Positions 31,611 through 40,618 of a stretch of 64,000 bases of DNA are shown piece by piece. Made by a program: the position numbers and the translations under genes. Positions within the stretch are counted from its first letter, which is position 1. Every line of letters begins with the position of its first letter. The notes under the pieces are model-generated. The model saw nothing but the letters and a program-made list of their open reading frames with translations, had not been told where the DNA came from and did not search any database. Source of the stretch: Paenibacillus sp. BK033 (GTDB lineage: Bacteria > Bacillota > Bacilli > Paenibacillales > Paenibacillaceae); assembly GCF_004345425.1 (NCBI RefSeq), contig NZ_SLVP01000016.1, forward strand, positions 1 to 64,000, read 5' to 3'.

Positions 31611-32090
31611 ATGAAAAGAAAAATCATCGGCGCATTCGCAGCGACTATGCTGCTGCTATCGGCTCCAGTCTATGCGGCGCAGCCGGAGGAGAAGGCTCCT
31701 GCAGCTCAGGATAACAGGATCGAGGATGGCCCTGAGCATGGTCATCATCATCATGACGGTATGTTCGGCAAGAACAAAGAAGAGCACCGGATGGAGAAGC
31801 TCCGTTATATGGCCGATTACTTCGGCATCAAGACGGAGGGTAAGACGGCCGAGCAGCTCCGAACGGAGCTGGAAGCAGCAAAGCAGAAGGATAAAGCGAA
31901 ATGGGAAGCCTTCAAGACGGAGCATAAAGCGAAAATGCTGGAGCATCTGCGTCAGAAGGCCAAGGAAAACGGCATTGCAACGGAAGGCAAGACGGCCGAG
32001 CAGCTTCGCCAGGAGCTTCATAAGCTTCACCGGATGCACCACAAGAGCGATGCGCAGCAAGAGCCTCAGCGGGATGTCAAACAGGGCTGA
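31611..32090 (+). CDS. Secreted His-rich protein with two EGKTAEQL repeats
   Basis: A 159-residue exported protein. Signal peptide at residues 1-23 (MKRKIIGAFAATMLLLSAPVYAA). The mature part has a His cluster (HGHHHHDG, about 42-49) and two related units, FGIKTEGKTAEQLRTELEAA and NGIATEGKTAEQLRQELHKL, each a helix-turn-helix-like module repeated about 50 residues apart, then HRMHHKSD. It may bind metal outside the cell (inference). ATG 31611 is preferred since the residues before it break the signal peptide. It lies 110 bases after the CobW GTPase gene and ends at a terminator. Confidence 0.75.
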   Translation: MKRKIIGAFAATMLLLSAPVYAAQPEEKAPAAQDNRIEDGPEHGHHHHDGMFGKNKEEHRMEKLRYMADYFGIKTEGKTAEQLRTELEAAKQKDKAKWEAFKTEHKAKMLEHLRQKAKENGIATEGKTAEQLRQELHKLHRMHHKSDAQQEPQRDVKQG

Positions 32091-32119
32091 ACGAAGCCAG
32101 GACTATAGAATCAATAGGA

Positions 32120-32158
32120 TAGAGGCTGCTCCGCTAGCGAGCAGCCTCTATTTGTTTT
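32120..32158 (+). terminator. Intrinsic terminator
   Basis: TAGAGGCTGCTC, loop, GAGCAGCCTCTA and TTTGTTTT. Confidence 0.85.
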
Positions 32159-32336
32159 CAGAAATTTCGATAAGTTACAAAATTCGACATTAATATGTCG
32201 AAGAATTGATTATTCTGTCATATTAATTCCCGATCTTCCGTTGAATTTATCTTATTTTGTCAAGTATACTAGAACCATATCATATATTGGAAATTACGCA
32301 TAAGTAGGTCTTTGGAAAGAGAAGGAGGATAGAATT

Positions 32337-34817
32337 TTGAGGAAAATAAGGCTCAGCATCGCACAGAAACTAATTACTGCATTGGGAGTTCTAATGCTGA
32401 CGTCTTATTCTTTGTTGGTTTCTTTCTATCTCACCAAGCTCTATCATAACAGTCTGGAGAAGGGCGAACTGCTCGCGCAAAAGCAATCTATCCAATATAT
32501 CGACCAATTCACCGCATCTATTAATACAAGCCTAGCATCTCTTACTACGGTAAGGGATGCTTTGCTTCAAATGCGCTCGGATGGCGTGCAGAGCCGTTCT
32601 TATGCCGTGCATATGCTCGAAACCGTCGTTCGCAACAATCCGGATTTGATTGGCTGCTATACGGTGTGGGAGCCGGATGCCTTTGATCGGCAGGATGCGA
32701 AGAACCGCATGGCGAGCGGCTACGATGACGAGACAGGGCGCTTTGTGCCTTATGTCGTGCGAACCAATAACGGACTTGAAGCCATACCGACCGTTGATTA
32801 CAACATGCTGAACGGGGACGGGGATTTTTACCAGGTCGTCAAGCAATCGAAGAAATTCACCTTGTTTGATCCTTACCCCTACAATCTGAACGGCAAGGAT
32901 ATTGTCGTTACTTCCTTTATTCTGCCGATTCTCGAGAACGGACGGTTTCTCGGAATTGTCGGCGGCGATATTTCGCTCCAGACGGTACAGGACAAGATTC
33001 GCAGCATCCGGCCGCTCGGCGGCCATGCCAGCATCATTACGTCCAATAACTACTATCTGGCTAACGGCGCCTATCCGGACCTTGTCATGAAGCCGTATGA
33101 GATGTGGGAGGGCGGAGACTCCATTAACGACTATAAGAAGAGCTTCTCCACCATTCAATACACGCCTGACAGGCATGCAGACGGGCAAATGCTCCGGATA
33201 CTGATTCCGATTCGGATTCAGGATTTTACGTGGCATTTCGAAATGGTGATCCCAAAGAGCAACATGCTGACGCAGTATTACTCGTCGTTATGGAGTTCGA
33301 TTCTGATCGCTGCCGCAACGGTTATCCTGATGTCTCTGCTGGCATGGTTGATGCTTAAGAAAATTGTTCTGGGAAATATAAAAAAGGTGATTCAGGTTAC
33401 CTCGGCCGTTGCGATCGGCAACGAAAAGCTGAAGCTCGATATCCGGTCGAACGACGAGTTCGAGACGATGGCCAATCACTTTAACCGGATGGTTGATTTC
33501 CGCAAGGAAGCCGAGCATCTGATCCAGCATCAGGCGACCCATGATCTGGTTACCGGGTTCCCCAACCGTTACGGTTATTCGCGCTATGCGGAGACGATAA
33601 CGGGCAGCAACGGGCAATTTGCCTTGCTGTATATCGATTTGGACCGGTTTAAAATTATTAACGAGACGCTGGATTATACGATGGGGGATATGCTGCTGAA
33701 GCAGGTCGGCAATCGGATCTTTGAAGTAACGGGTCAGGCCGGCCGGGTATTCCGGTTTGGCGGCGACGAATTTGTCGTGCTTTTGGATGAAATCAGCTAC
33801 CTCGGACAAGCAATGGCGGTTGCGGCGCGGATTTTGAGCGTTATTGCGGAGCCCATCAAGATGAAGGGAAGACTCTTCTACCTGACCGCAAGCATCGGGA
33901 TGAGCGTTCAACAGGAATGGACGCCAGGTACCGGCGACCGTCTGGTGAAGGAATCGGATATCGCCCTGTACGTGGCGAAGAAGCAGCGCAATACGTACAA
34001 GCTGTATTCCCCGATGATGAACAATGTTCCGACCAAAGAGCTTATATTGGAGAACAGTATGTTCGAAGCGCTGGAGTCCAACCAGTTCATGCTTCATTAT
34101 CAGCCGAAGCTGGAGATTGGAACGGGCCGTATTCACGGGGTTGAAGCGCTGCTGCGCTGGAAGCATCCGGAGTTTGGCATGGTGTCGCCGCTCGAATTTA
34201 TTCCGATAGCCGAGAAGACGGGCTTTATTATTTTGCTCGGGGAATGGGTGTTAAGGACGGCCTGCCGGCAGGCGAAGCAGTGGGAGCGGATGGGGCTTGA
34301 TTCGATACTCGTCAGCGTAAATATGTCCATGCTCCAATTCCAGCAGCAGGACATTGTAGCCGGCATCAAGTCGATTATTGAGGAGGCGGGTGTCCGTCCG
34401 GAGCAAATCGAGCTGGAGCTCACCGAGTCGATCTTTATGGAAAATCCGGAGCATACGCTGCGAATTCTGCATGAGCTGCAAGCGCTTGGTTTAAAGCTGT
34501 CGCTTGATGATTTCGGTACGGGCTATTCCTCCTTGAGCTACCTGCAGAACATTCCGATTCATTATTTGAAGCTGGATAAATCGTTTATCCGGGGAATCGT
34601 GAGGGATATCCGAAAGCAGATGATTTTCAAATCGATCATTGTAATTGCGCATAATCTCAATATGAAGGTGGTCACGGAAGGCGTGGAGACGGCGGAGGAG
34701 CTGCAGATTATAAAAGAGCATAATTGCGATCTGATGCAGGGCTATCTGTTCAGTCCGCCGGTTACGCCGGAACGCTTCGTTGAATTGTTCCGGTCGGACA
34801 AATGCCCGGAAGAATAA
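32337..34817 (+). CDS. Membrane GGDEF-EAL cyclic-di-GMP protein with Cache sensor
   Basis: An 826-residue signalling protein. A first membrane helix (about 13-33), an outside dCache-type sensor (about 40-310), a second helix (about 320-340), HAMP-like region (about 341-395), GGDEF domain with intact GGDEF at 475-479, and EAL domain with EAL at 603-605 plus DDFGTGYSSLSYL and LKLDKSFI. Both catalytic signatures look intact, so it may both make and degrade c-di-GMP. It senses an external ligand. TTG start follows AAGGAGG at good distance. It is a single gene with a terminator. Confidence 0.92.
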   Translation: MRKIRLSIAQKLITALGVLMLTSYSLLVSFYLTKLYHNSLEKGELLAQKQSIQYIDQFTASINTSLASLTTVRDALLQMRSDGVQSRSYAVHMLETVVRNNPDLIGCYTVWEPDAFDRQDAKNRMASGYDDETGRFVPYVVRTNNGLEAIPTVDYNMLNGDGDFYQVVKQSKKFTLFDPYPYNLNGKDIVVTSFILPILENGRFLGIVGGDISLQTVQDKIRSIRPLGGHASIITSNNYYLANGAYPDLVMKPYEMWEGGDSINDYKKSFSTIQYTPDRHADGQMLRILIPIRIQDFTWHFEMVIPKSNMLTQYYSSLWSSILIAAATVILMSLLAWLMLKKIVLGNIKKVIQVTSAVAIGNEKLKLDIRSNDEFETMANHFNRMVDFRKEAEHLIQHQATHDLVTGFPNRYGYSRYAETITGSNGQFALLYIDLDRFKIINETLDYTMGDMLLKQVGNRIFEVTGQAGRVFRFGGDEFVVLLDEISYLGQAMAVAARILSVIAEPIKMKGRLFYLTASIGMSVQQEWTPGTGDRLVKESDIALYVAKKQRNTYKLYSPMMNNVPTKELILENSMFEALESNQFMLHYQPKLEIGTGRIHGVEALLRWKHPEFGMVSPLEFIPIAEKTGFIILLGEWVLRTACRQAKQWERMGLDSILVSVNMSMLQFQQQDIVAGIKSIIEEAGVRPEQIELELTESIFMENPEHTLRILHELQALGLKLSLDDFGTGYSSLSYLQNIPIHYLKLDKSFIRGIVRDIRKQMIFKSIIVIAHNLNMKVVTEGVETAEELQIIKEHNCDLMQGYLFSPPVTPERFVELFRSDKCPEE

Positions 34818-34828
34818 ACGCTTACAGG

Positions 34829-34868
34829 AAAAGGCGCTCCCCCGTCACGAAGACGGAGGAGCGCCTTT
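34829..34868. terminator. Terminator between convergent genes
   Basis: AAAGGCGCTCC..., loop, ...GGAGCGCCTTT. Serves the GGDEF-EAL gene and the convergent lipoprotein gene. Confidence 0.8.
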
Positions 34869-34875
34869 GATATGG

Positions 34876-35514
34876 TTAGATCGTCCATTGGGAATGGACG
34901 ATGGCAATTAGGTACCAGGCGCCGTTATGCTCCTCGAGGACCAGGATCAGGCTTTCCCAATCCATGCCGCTAAGCTCCGGATCGAATCCGCTGAAATAAT
35001 AATCAAAGTAGGTGCTGCCCGGATAGATCTCCTCAATATTGACAAGCATATTGCCTTTGCCGAGTATTTCGTTACGCTTGACCTTATCGGCCTCCGCGAA
35101 GTTTTGATCATAGACGAATTTATTGAAATAATCGCGGAACGCTAGGCTGATCGGTTCGCCCGAGCCGTCGTAGCTTCCCCATGTATATAGCTTCGGATCG
35201 TCCCAAGCGGGCAGCTCGCCGGCCTTGAAGGTCAAGGCGGCGTCCTTTTCGATATGACCGTATGGAGAGAACAATAGTCCCTTCTCGGGATGAATATAGC
35301 CGGACAGCTTCTCGAGGTCGTGCTGCTTTATGGCGTTGATCACAGCTTTGGCCGCTTCTTCCGCCGTTGCCGCCGGCGTCGAAGTTGGAGTTGGCGCAGG
35401 CGTAGATGCAGGCGTAGGTGTAGGTTCGGCCGACTGCGAATTATCATTACCTCCTAGACCCAAGCATCCGCCAAGTACCAGCATGACGGCCAAAATACTC
35501 AATAGACGCCACAT
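34876..35514 (-). CDS. Putative lipoprotein with Thr-Pro linker
   Basis: A 212-residue lipoprotein: signal core then LVLGGC lipobox (Cys about residue 17), a TPTPASTPAPTPTSTPAAT spacer (about 31-49), and a C-terminal domain of about 160 residues with AAKAVINAIKQHDLEKLSGYIHPEKGLLFSPYG and a WYLIAIVHSQWTI end. That is the shape of SnoaL/NTF2-like small surface domains in many Bacillus lipoproteins. Start ATG 35514 follows GGAGTGAGG on the minus strand. Function unknown. Confidence 0.72.
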   Translation of the reverse strand: MWRLLSILAVMLVLGGCLGLGGNDNSQSAEPTPTPASTPAPTPTSTPAATAEEAAKAVINAIKQHDLEKLSGYIHPEKGLLFSPYGHIEKDAALTFKAGELPAWDDPKLYTWGSYDGSGEPISLAFRDYFNKFVYDQNFAEADKVKRNEILGKGNMLVNIEEIYPGSTYFDYYFSGFDPELSGMDWESLILVLEEHNGAWYLIAIVHSQWTI

Positions 35515-35635
35515 AAGCCTCACTCCATTTTCAGCGTATTTTATTTTATCTTACCTGTTTTCTTATCCTATTAAACGGAAATCCAACCGGGATGTTGCAT
35601 CTGCCGTTTGTTTTCCGCTATTGTACGGCTTTTGT

Positions 35636-36415
35636 TTAGGACAAGGGCTTGGGGCGGTCCTTCATGTACGCGGTTGGCGTTTTGCCGGTCCCGCGTTTGA
35701 AGATGCGCTGGAAGTAAGACAGGTCGCGGTAGCCGACGGATTCCGAAATTTCCCCTACCGTAAGATTGGAATCCACGAGGAGATAGATTGCTTTTTTCAC
35801 CCTCGCTTTATGGACGTATTCGCTTATGGTCTGTCCGGTAACCCGCCGGAAAAGCGTAGCCGCGTAATTCGGACTTTTGTGAATATGCTCGCCAAGCTCC
35901 TCTTTCGTAATTTTCTGCTGATAGTAGTTCATGATATAGCTTTTCATCCGTTCGACCTGCTGATGGGCGGCGGACGTAGCCGGTCCTTCGTCAAGCTCCC
36001 TGTTCCAGAGGGCCAGGCATTCGTACAAGATCGCAAGGCCAAGCACATCGGCATACAAATGCTTCTCCGTCCATTCGTTATGCATGGTCTTGATCCGCTC
36101 CAGAATCAACTCATACGCGCCGGTTCTCGCTTTCACCCAATGATTGTTCTGCAGGAGAGGGAGCGGCGGAGTATCCGCGGTAAATTCAATGACATACTTC
36201 TCATGAAACACGGTAGGCACACATTTGCCATAGTAAGATTGGCAAGCCGGGATATATAATAGATCGCCTTTTTCTAAAATAATTTTCTCGTTCCCGACCC
36301 AGTATACCACCTTGCCGTAACTCGCCAATACAAGCGTGGATACGCCCTCCGGGCGATTGCCGTTGTCGAACCAGTCGGTGCCTCTGTCTTGTCTGACTTG
36401 CTGCAGGGTAAGCAT
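35636..36415 (-). CDS. AraC-family regulator with cupin-like sensor
   Basis: A 259-residue transcription factor. Residues about 1-145 form a cupin-like sugar- or ligand-binding domain (VLASYGKVVYWVGNEKIILEKGDLLYIPA). Residues about 158-255 hold the paired helix-turn-helix motifs: ITKEELGEHIHKSPNYAATLFRRVTGQTISEYVHKARVKKAIYLL and TVGEISESVGYRDLSYFQRIFKRGTGKTPTAYMK. It likely controls a carbon-use locus, not visible nearby. Divergent from pyk with 150 bases between the starts. Confidence 0.88.
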   Translation of the reverse strand: MLTLQQVRQDRGTDWFDNGNRPEGVSTLVLASYGKVVYWVGNEKIILEKGDLLYIPACQSYYGKCVPTVFHEKYVIEFTADTPPLPLLQNNHWVKARTGAYELILERIKTMHNEWTEKHLYADVLGLAILYECLALWNRELDEGPATSAAHQQVERMKSYIMNYYQQKITKEELGEHIHKSPNYAATLFRRVTGQTISEYVHKARVKKAIYLLVDSNLTVGEISESVGYRDLSYFQRIFKRGTGKTPTAYMKDRPKPLS

Positions 36416-36564
36416 CTAGAACGATGTCCTCCAATTCCGTTGTGTACTATATTTCTATAAGAGTACTATATTTCATGGTCGATTGGGAAGAAACGAGCTA
36501 CAATAAGGTTATTCTTGTTTACCACAAATACAGACTTGTACAACCAGGAGGAATCAGCGACATT

Positions 36565-37986
36565 ATGCGCAAGACGAAAATTGTTTGCACCATGGGACCT
36601 GCATGCGAATCGACGGAAGTATTGATTGACATGATTAACGCGGGGATGAACGTTGCCCGTTTGAATATGGCACACGGAGAGCTGGAGGATCATGCGGCGC
36701 GTATTGCGCGTATTCGCGAAGCTGCTGCGGCTACGAATAGCATTGTTGCGATTTTGCTTGATATTAAAGGTCCGGAAGTGCGGATCGGCAAGCTGGAGGA
36801 GGCTTCTTACCTGCTGAAGGTTGGGGAGAAGCTGACGCTGACTACGGAAGAGATTATCGGTAACGGCGAACGTATTCACGTGAACTATGCGGAGCTGCCG
36901 CTAGTCGTGAATCCAGGCAATAAAATTTTACTCGACGACGGTCTTATCGAACTGGAAGTTGTGTCGGTGGACGGAACGGAAATCGAGTGCTTGATTCTGA
37001 ACGGCGGCGTCATTAAAGCAAGAAAAGGCGTCAACCTGCCGGGCATCCGCACAACGCTTCCCGGCGTAACGGAACGCGACATCCGCCACATCCAATTCGG
37101 CATCGAGCAGCAGATTGATATCATCGCTCCTTCCTTTGTGAGAAGAGCGGAGGATATTTTGCAAATCCGCGAGCTGCTTCATGACGGCGGCGCAGGGCAT
37201 ATTCAAATTATCTCGAAAATCGAGAATGAAGAGGGCGTTAATAACCTGGATTCGATCATCGAAGCTTCGGACGGCATTATGGTTGCCCGCGGCGACCTTG
37301 GCGTAGAGGTGCCGGCTTGGGACGTGCCGATGATCCAGCGCGAAATGATCGCGAAATGTAACACGGCGGGCAAAGTGGTTATTGTTGCGACGCAAATGCT
37401 GGATTCGATGCAGGTTAACCCTCGTCCATCCCGCGCGGAAGTAAGCGACGTGGCGAACGCCGTCCTCCAAGGCACGGACGCGATTATGCTGTCGGGCGAG
37501 ACGGCTGCCGGCAAATATCCGGTAGAATCGGTCAGCATGATGGCTTCGATCGCGGTGAAGGCCGAATCCATGATGGATTACTTCGATGAGTTCCAGCAGC
37601 GCAGAGGCGCTCAACCAACCACGATTACGGAAGTTATCAGCCAAGCGGTCGTAAGCTCGTCTCTCGAGCTGAACGCGAAAGCGATCGTGACCCCAACGGA
37701 GAGTGGCTTCACGGCACGCATGGTATCGAAATACCGTCCGAAATCGCCAATCATTGCGGTTGCTTCGGATGAGAAGGTTCTGCCTCGCCTGGCTGTTATG
37801 TGGGGAGTTATCCCTGTTAAGGGCGGCCGGCCTAATTCGACGGACGATATTTTTGAATCGGCCTTAACAAACGGCGGCAGCACGGGCCTTCTGGAGAAGG
37901 GCGACTACGTTGTTATTACGGCGGGTACGCCAACAGGCAAAGCAGGCGCTACCAATCTTGTGAAGATTGCTCAATACGGCCTATAA
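36565..37986 (+). CDS. pyk: Pyruvate kinase
   Basis: A 473-residue glycolytic enzyme that makes ATP and pyruvate from phosphoenolpyruvate and ADP. MRKTKIVCTMGPACES (start), NMAHGELEDH in place of the common NFSHG, LLDIKGPEVRIG, SKIENEEGVNNLDSI with the catalytic Lys, IMVARGDLGVEVP (active-site signature, about 243-255), and a C-terminal domain (about 350-473). It lacks the extra C-terminal PEP-utiliser domain of the main Bacillus enzyme and shows NMAHG rather than NFSHG, suggesting it is a second paralogue. Start 36565 is fixed by CCAGGAGGAAT; the longer frame lacks one. Confidence 0.92.
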   Translation: MRKTKIVCTMGPACESTEVLIDMINAGMNVARLNMAHGELEDHAARIARIREAAAATNSIVAILLDIKGPEVRIGKLEEASYLLKVGEKLTLTTEEIIGNGERIHVNYAELPLVVNPGNKILLDDGLIELEVVSVDGTEIECLILNGGVIKARKGVNLPGIRTTLPGVTERDIRHIQFGIEQQIDIIAPSFVRRAEDILQIRELLHDGGAGHIQIISKIENEEGVNNLDSIIEASDGIMVARGDLGVEVPAWDVPMIQREMIAKCNTAGKVVIVATQMLDSMQVNPRPSRAEVSDVANAVLQGTDAIMLSGETAAGKYPVESVSMMASIAVKAESMMDYFDEFQQRRGAQPTTITEVISQAVVSSSLELNAKAIVTPTESGFTARMVSKYRPKSPIIAVASDEKVLPRLAVMWGVIPVKGGRPNSTDDIFESALTNGGSTGLLEKGDYVVITAGTPTGKAGATNLVKIAQYGL

Positions 37987-38040
37987 TAGATCGATATAAA
38001 GCGTTACATGTAGATTTGCAGTAAATACCGTTTAAGACAC

Positions 38041-38074
38041 AACAAGCCCCTTCCCGGCCGGGAAGGGGCTTGTT
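38041..38074. terminator. Bidirectional terminator
   Basis: AACAAGCCCCTTCCCGG and its exact complement form a full palindrome between pyk and the convergent VTT gene. Confidence 0.88.
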
Positions 38075-38084
38075 GTATATCCGC

Positions 38085-38831
38085 TTAGGCGTTGCTTACG
38101 GGAGTTGCTGCAGGGATTGGGGGTTCGCCGGCAGTCTCGCGGGTCTCGCTTGGAGCTTCATCTGTTTGCTCAGCCGATTCCGCTGCGGCTGCGGATGCAA
38201 CCGCCGAATGCTCCTGAACCGTATCTTCTTCTGCGCTTGCCGCAGCCGCTTCCGCCGCTGCTTGAGCGGCTTTCTTCTTGCGGTGTCTTTTTCGGAAGAA
38301 CAGAAACAAGACGATTAGCGGGACGGCGATAGCGAACAAATAATACGATGCGTTATGGACCATCTTTTCGGCCGCTTGGCCATAGAAGTAAATCAGTCCG
38401 CCGACCAAATAAAACTTTGCCGCTCTGCCCACTGCCGCGTACATAATAAGGCGCCACAAAGGAAAGTTCAGCGCGCCCGACAAAATCGTAAACACTTTGA
38501 ATGGAATGGGGGTAAAAGAACCGATCAGTACTGCGGTGTCTCCATTCTTCTGGAACATGTTCGTAGCGGATTCGATCCATTCCTTTTTGAGGATTTTGTA
38601 CAGAATGGAATTACCCAATAATTTGCCGATCATATAGCCGATAGGGGTGCCTATCAAACAACCGATATATCCTACGGTAGCCAGCATAAACGCGTCATGC
38701 GGATTTACGAGGCTTAATGGAACCTGGAGGAATAAGGCCGGTATTGGAAAGATGATTGCATCAATCATGGAATGAACGAACAAACCCCAGGGGCCAAATT
38801 TCATTAGGAAGTCTACAATTTCTTGGAGCAT
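38085..38831 (-). CDS. DedA/VTT-domain membrane protein
   Basis: A 248-residue membrane protein of the SNARE-associated/VTT (YqaA-like) type. The N-terminal 180 residues hold five or six helices with FGPWGLFVHSMIDAIIFPIPALFLQVPL, GYIGCLIGTPIGYMIGKLLG and VLIGSFTPIPFKVFTILSGAL. The tail (about 190-248) is very Ala/Glu-rich and probably disordered. Related proteins flip phospholipids or undecaprenyl phosphate. ATG 38831 has AGAGGTG somewhat far upstream; ATG 38858 is an alternative. The long acidic tail is unusual. Confidence 0.82.
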   Translation of the reverse strand: MLQEIVDFLMKFGPWGLFVHSMIDAIIFPIPALFLQVPLSLVNPHDAFMLATVGYIGCLIGTPIGYMIGKLLGNSILYKILKKEWIESATNMFQKNGDTAVLIGSFTPIPFKVFTILSGALNFPLWRLIMYAAVGRAAKFYLVGGLIYFYGQAAEKMVHNASYYLFAIAVPLIVLFLFFRKRHRKKKAAQAAAEAAAASAEEDTVQEHSAVASAAAAESAEQTDEAPSETRETAGEPPIPAATPVSNA

Positions 38832-38858
38832 GAAAATGGCACACACCTCTCTACGCAT

Positions 38859-39210
38859 GGAAAGCCGTAGTTAATTATACGATAGTTTAGGACTTAGGTT
38901 TCACTTTTTTTCTGGTCACGCAAGAATGATAAGTAAATTCCTTTATTTTCGACGCCTTCTCCTGCCTCGATTTTGTATCTCCGTTACGCTTGATACCTTT
39001 TATGTTCAGATTGTGTTAAATACATGTTAGTTTATTTAACAATATTATCTACTAAAATTTCTCAAGTGTTCAGGAAAAATAAAGAAAAACCTAGATATAT
39101 GCTGATGATAACGCTTAAATGGTGTTAAATGAGGTTTGTTAATATATGTAACATAAAATAGACTTATAGATGTTCGACATAAATAGATAGAATAGGGAGG
39201 AAGACAAATC
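38859..39210. other. Intergenic region before the asparaginases
   Basis: About 350 AT-rich bases without a convincing gene. It contains an inverted repeat TGTTAAAT (39014-39021) and ATTTAACA (39034-39041), a possible operator. A GGGAGG ribosome site at about 39196 precedes the first asparaginase. Confidence 0.5.
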
Positions 39211-40584
39211 ATGACAAACGTTGTAAGAGATGTGTTGGGTAAAAGGTTTATTGTACTGCTTTTGCTGCTTTCCATGGCGGCAGGGACGGTTGGGATCGTT
39301 GTTTCGAGAAACTTGGCGAATGCTGCCGAACCCGTGCAGCTCCCAACGTTCAACATTCCGCCGGTCTCTGCTGAATTCGAAGCTTCGGAAAAGCCGAATG
39401 TTCTTGTCATTGCTACCGGAGGCACGATTGCGGGAGCGGCAAGAAACGGCGACAAAACAAACTTCCAGAACTATGCCGCGGGTACATATACGATGGCGGA
39501 CATGGTAGCTCAGCTGCCGGTGCATAAGACCGCGGACGTATCGACTTTCCAGTTCGGCAATAAAGGCTCAGGCAGTTATACGATAAAAGATTTATATGAT
39601 CTCTCCCTGGCGGTTGATACCGCTCTTGCGGACTATGACAGCGTAGTCGTTACGACGGGGACCGACACGATGGAGGAAATTGCTTATTTCCTAGACCTGA
39701 CGGTCCGCAGCGAAAAGCCCGTAGTCGTTACGGGTGCTATGAGACCTTGGGACGTTATCGGAACGGATGCTCCGGCAAACCTGTACCAAGCGATCAAGGT
39801 AGCAAGCAGCAATAAAACAAAATGGTTTGGCACCGTGTTGATGCTTAACGACGTAATTTACGCGGCTCGCGAAGTGACCAAGACGAACGCGCATCGTCTG
39901 GATACGTTTGATGCCCCGATGTTTGGCGCCCTTGGCTATGTGGACGATCCGGCTGTTCGGATTTATCGCGCGCCTGCCAGAGCGATTAAAGCCGGCACGG
40001 AACAATGGGCAACCCCGTTTGATCTGAAAACGATCTCCAAAGACAGCCTTCCCATTGTGGAAATTGCGTACAGCTACCAAGAAGCAGGCGGCGGCGCGAT
40101 CCGCGGATTCGTGGAAGACGGCGCGAAAGGGATTGTAACAGCGGGAACCGGCGCCGGCGGCATCTCCTCCAAGATGAGTCAGGCGCGTTCGGCAGCTATT
40201 CAACAAGGCGTAGTATTTGTTACGACTACTCGGACAGGCTCCGGTACGATGTACGACAGCGGAACGGGCGCAACGATCGGCGGGGATAACCTGAATGCGG
40301 CGCATGCCCGCATGCTGCTTCTGCTGTCCTTGGCGTTCACAAGCGACCTGCCGACTATTCATTCCTGGTTCCAATCGTTTGGTACGGGAGATGTTGAAAT
40401 TTCGGTTGACGAAAATACGGTATTGAAAACATCGGTTGAAGAAGAAGCGGAAGAGCCGGTGGTAGAGGTGCCTGCATCGGAAGAGCCTTCGGTTGAACCT
40501 TCGGCAGAGCCATCCGCCGAGCCCGTTGTGACGGAGCCGGTAGAAACCGCGCCTGCGGTAGAAGAGCCTGTTGGCGCGCATTAA
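39211..40584 (+). CDS. ansB: Secreted type II L-asparaginase, copy 1
   Basis: A 457-residue exported asparaginase converting Asn to Asp and ammonia. A signal peptide (about residues 1-39, cleavage near ANA) is followed by the catalytic core: VIATGGTIAGAA with nucleophile Thr (about 71), VVTTGTDTMEEIAYFLDLTV with the second Thr-Asp pair (about 150-168), and GAMRPWDVIGTDAPANL. The C-terminal 50 residues are an acidic Glu/Pro/Val repeat tail (EEPSVEPSAEPSAEPVVTEP), probably wall-spanning. It lies 34 bases before a second, larger copy; both share long near-identical stretches, so a tandem duplication. Confidence 0.9.
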   Translation: MTNVVRDVLGKRFIVLLLLLSMAAGTVGIVVSRNLANAAEPVQLPTFNIPPVSAEFEASEKPNVLVIATGGTIAGAARNGDKTNFQNYAAGTYTMADMVAQLPVHKTADVSTFQFGNKGSGSYTIKDLYDLSLAVDTALADYDSVVVTTGTDTMEEIAYFLDLTVRSEKPVVVTGAMRPWDVIGTDAPANLYQAIKVASSNKTKWFGTVLMLNDVIYAAREVTKTNAHRLDTFDAPMFGALGYVDDPAVRIYRAPARAIKAGTEQWATPFDLKTISKDSLPIVEIAYSYQEAGGGAIRGFVEDGAKGIVTAGTGAGGISSKMSQARSAAIQQGVVFVTTTRTGSGTMYDSGTGATIGGDNLNAAHARMLLLLSLAFTSDLPTIHSWFQSFGTGDVEISVDENTVLKTSVEEEAEEPVVEVPASEEPSVEPSAEPSAEPVVTEPVETAPAVEEPVGAH

Positions 40585-40618
40585 ACAGGAACCGTACACG
40601 AAGGGAGGGTAACCGGAT

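Noticed and set aside
35330..36259. 309-codon + strand frame opposite the lipoprotein and AraC genes
   Set aside because: It crosses two real minus-strand genes, has no ribosome site and no protein-like motif.
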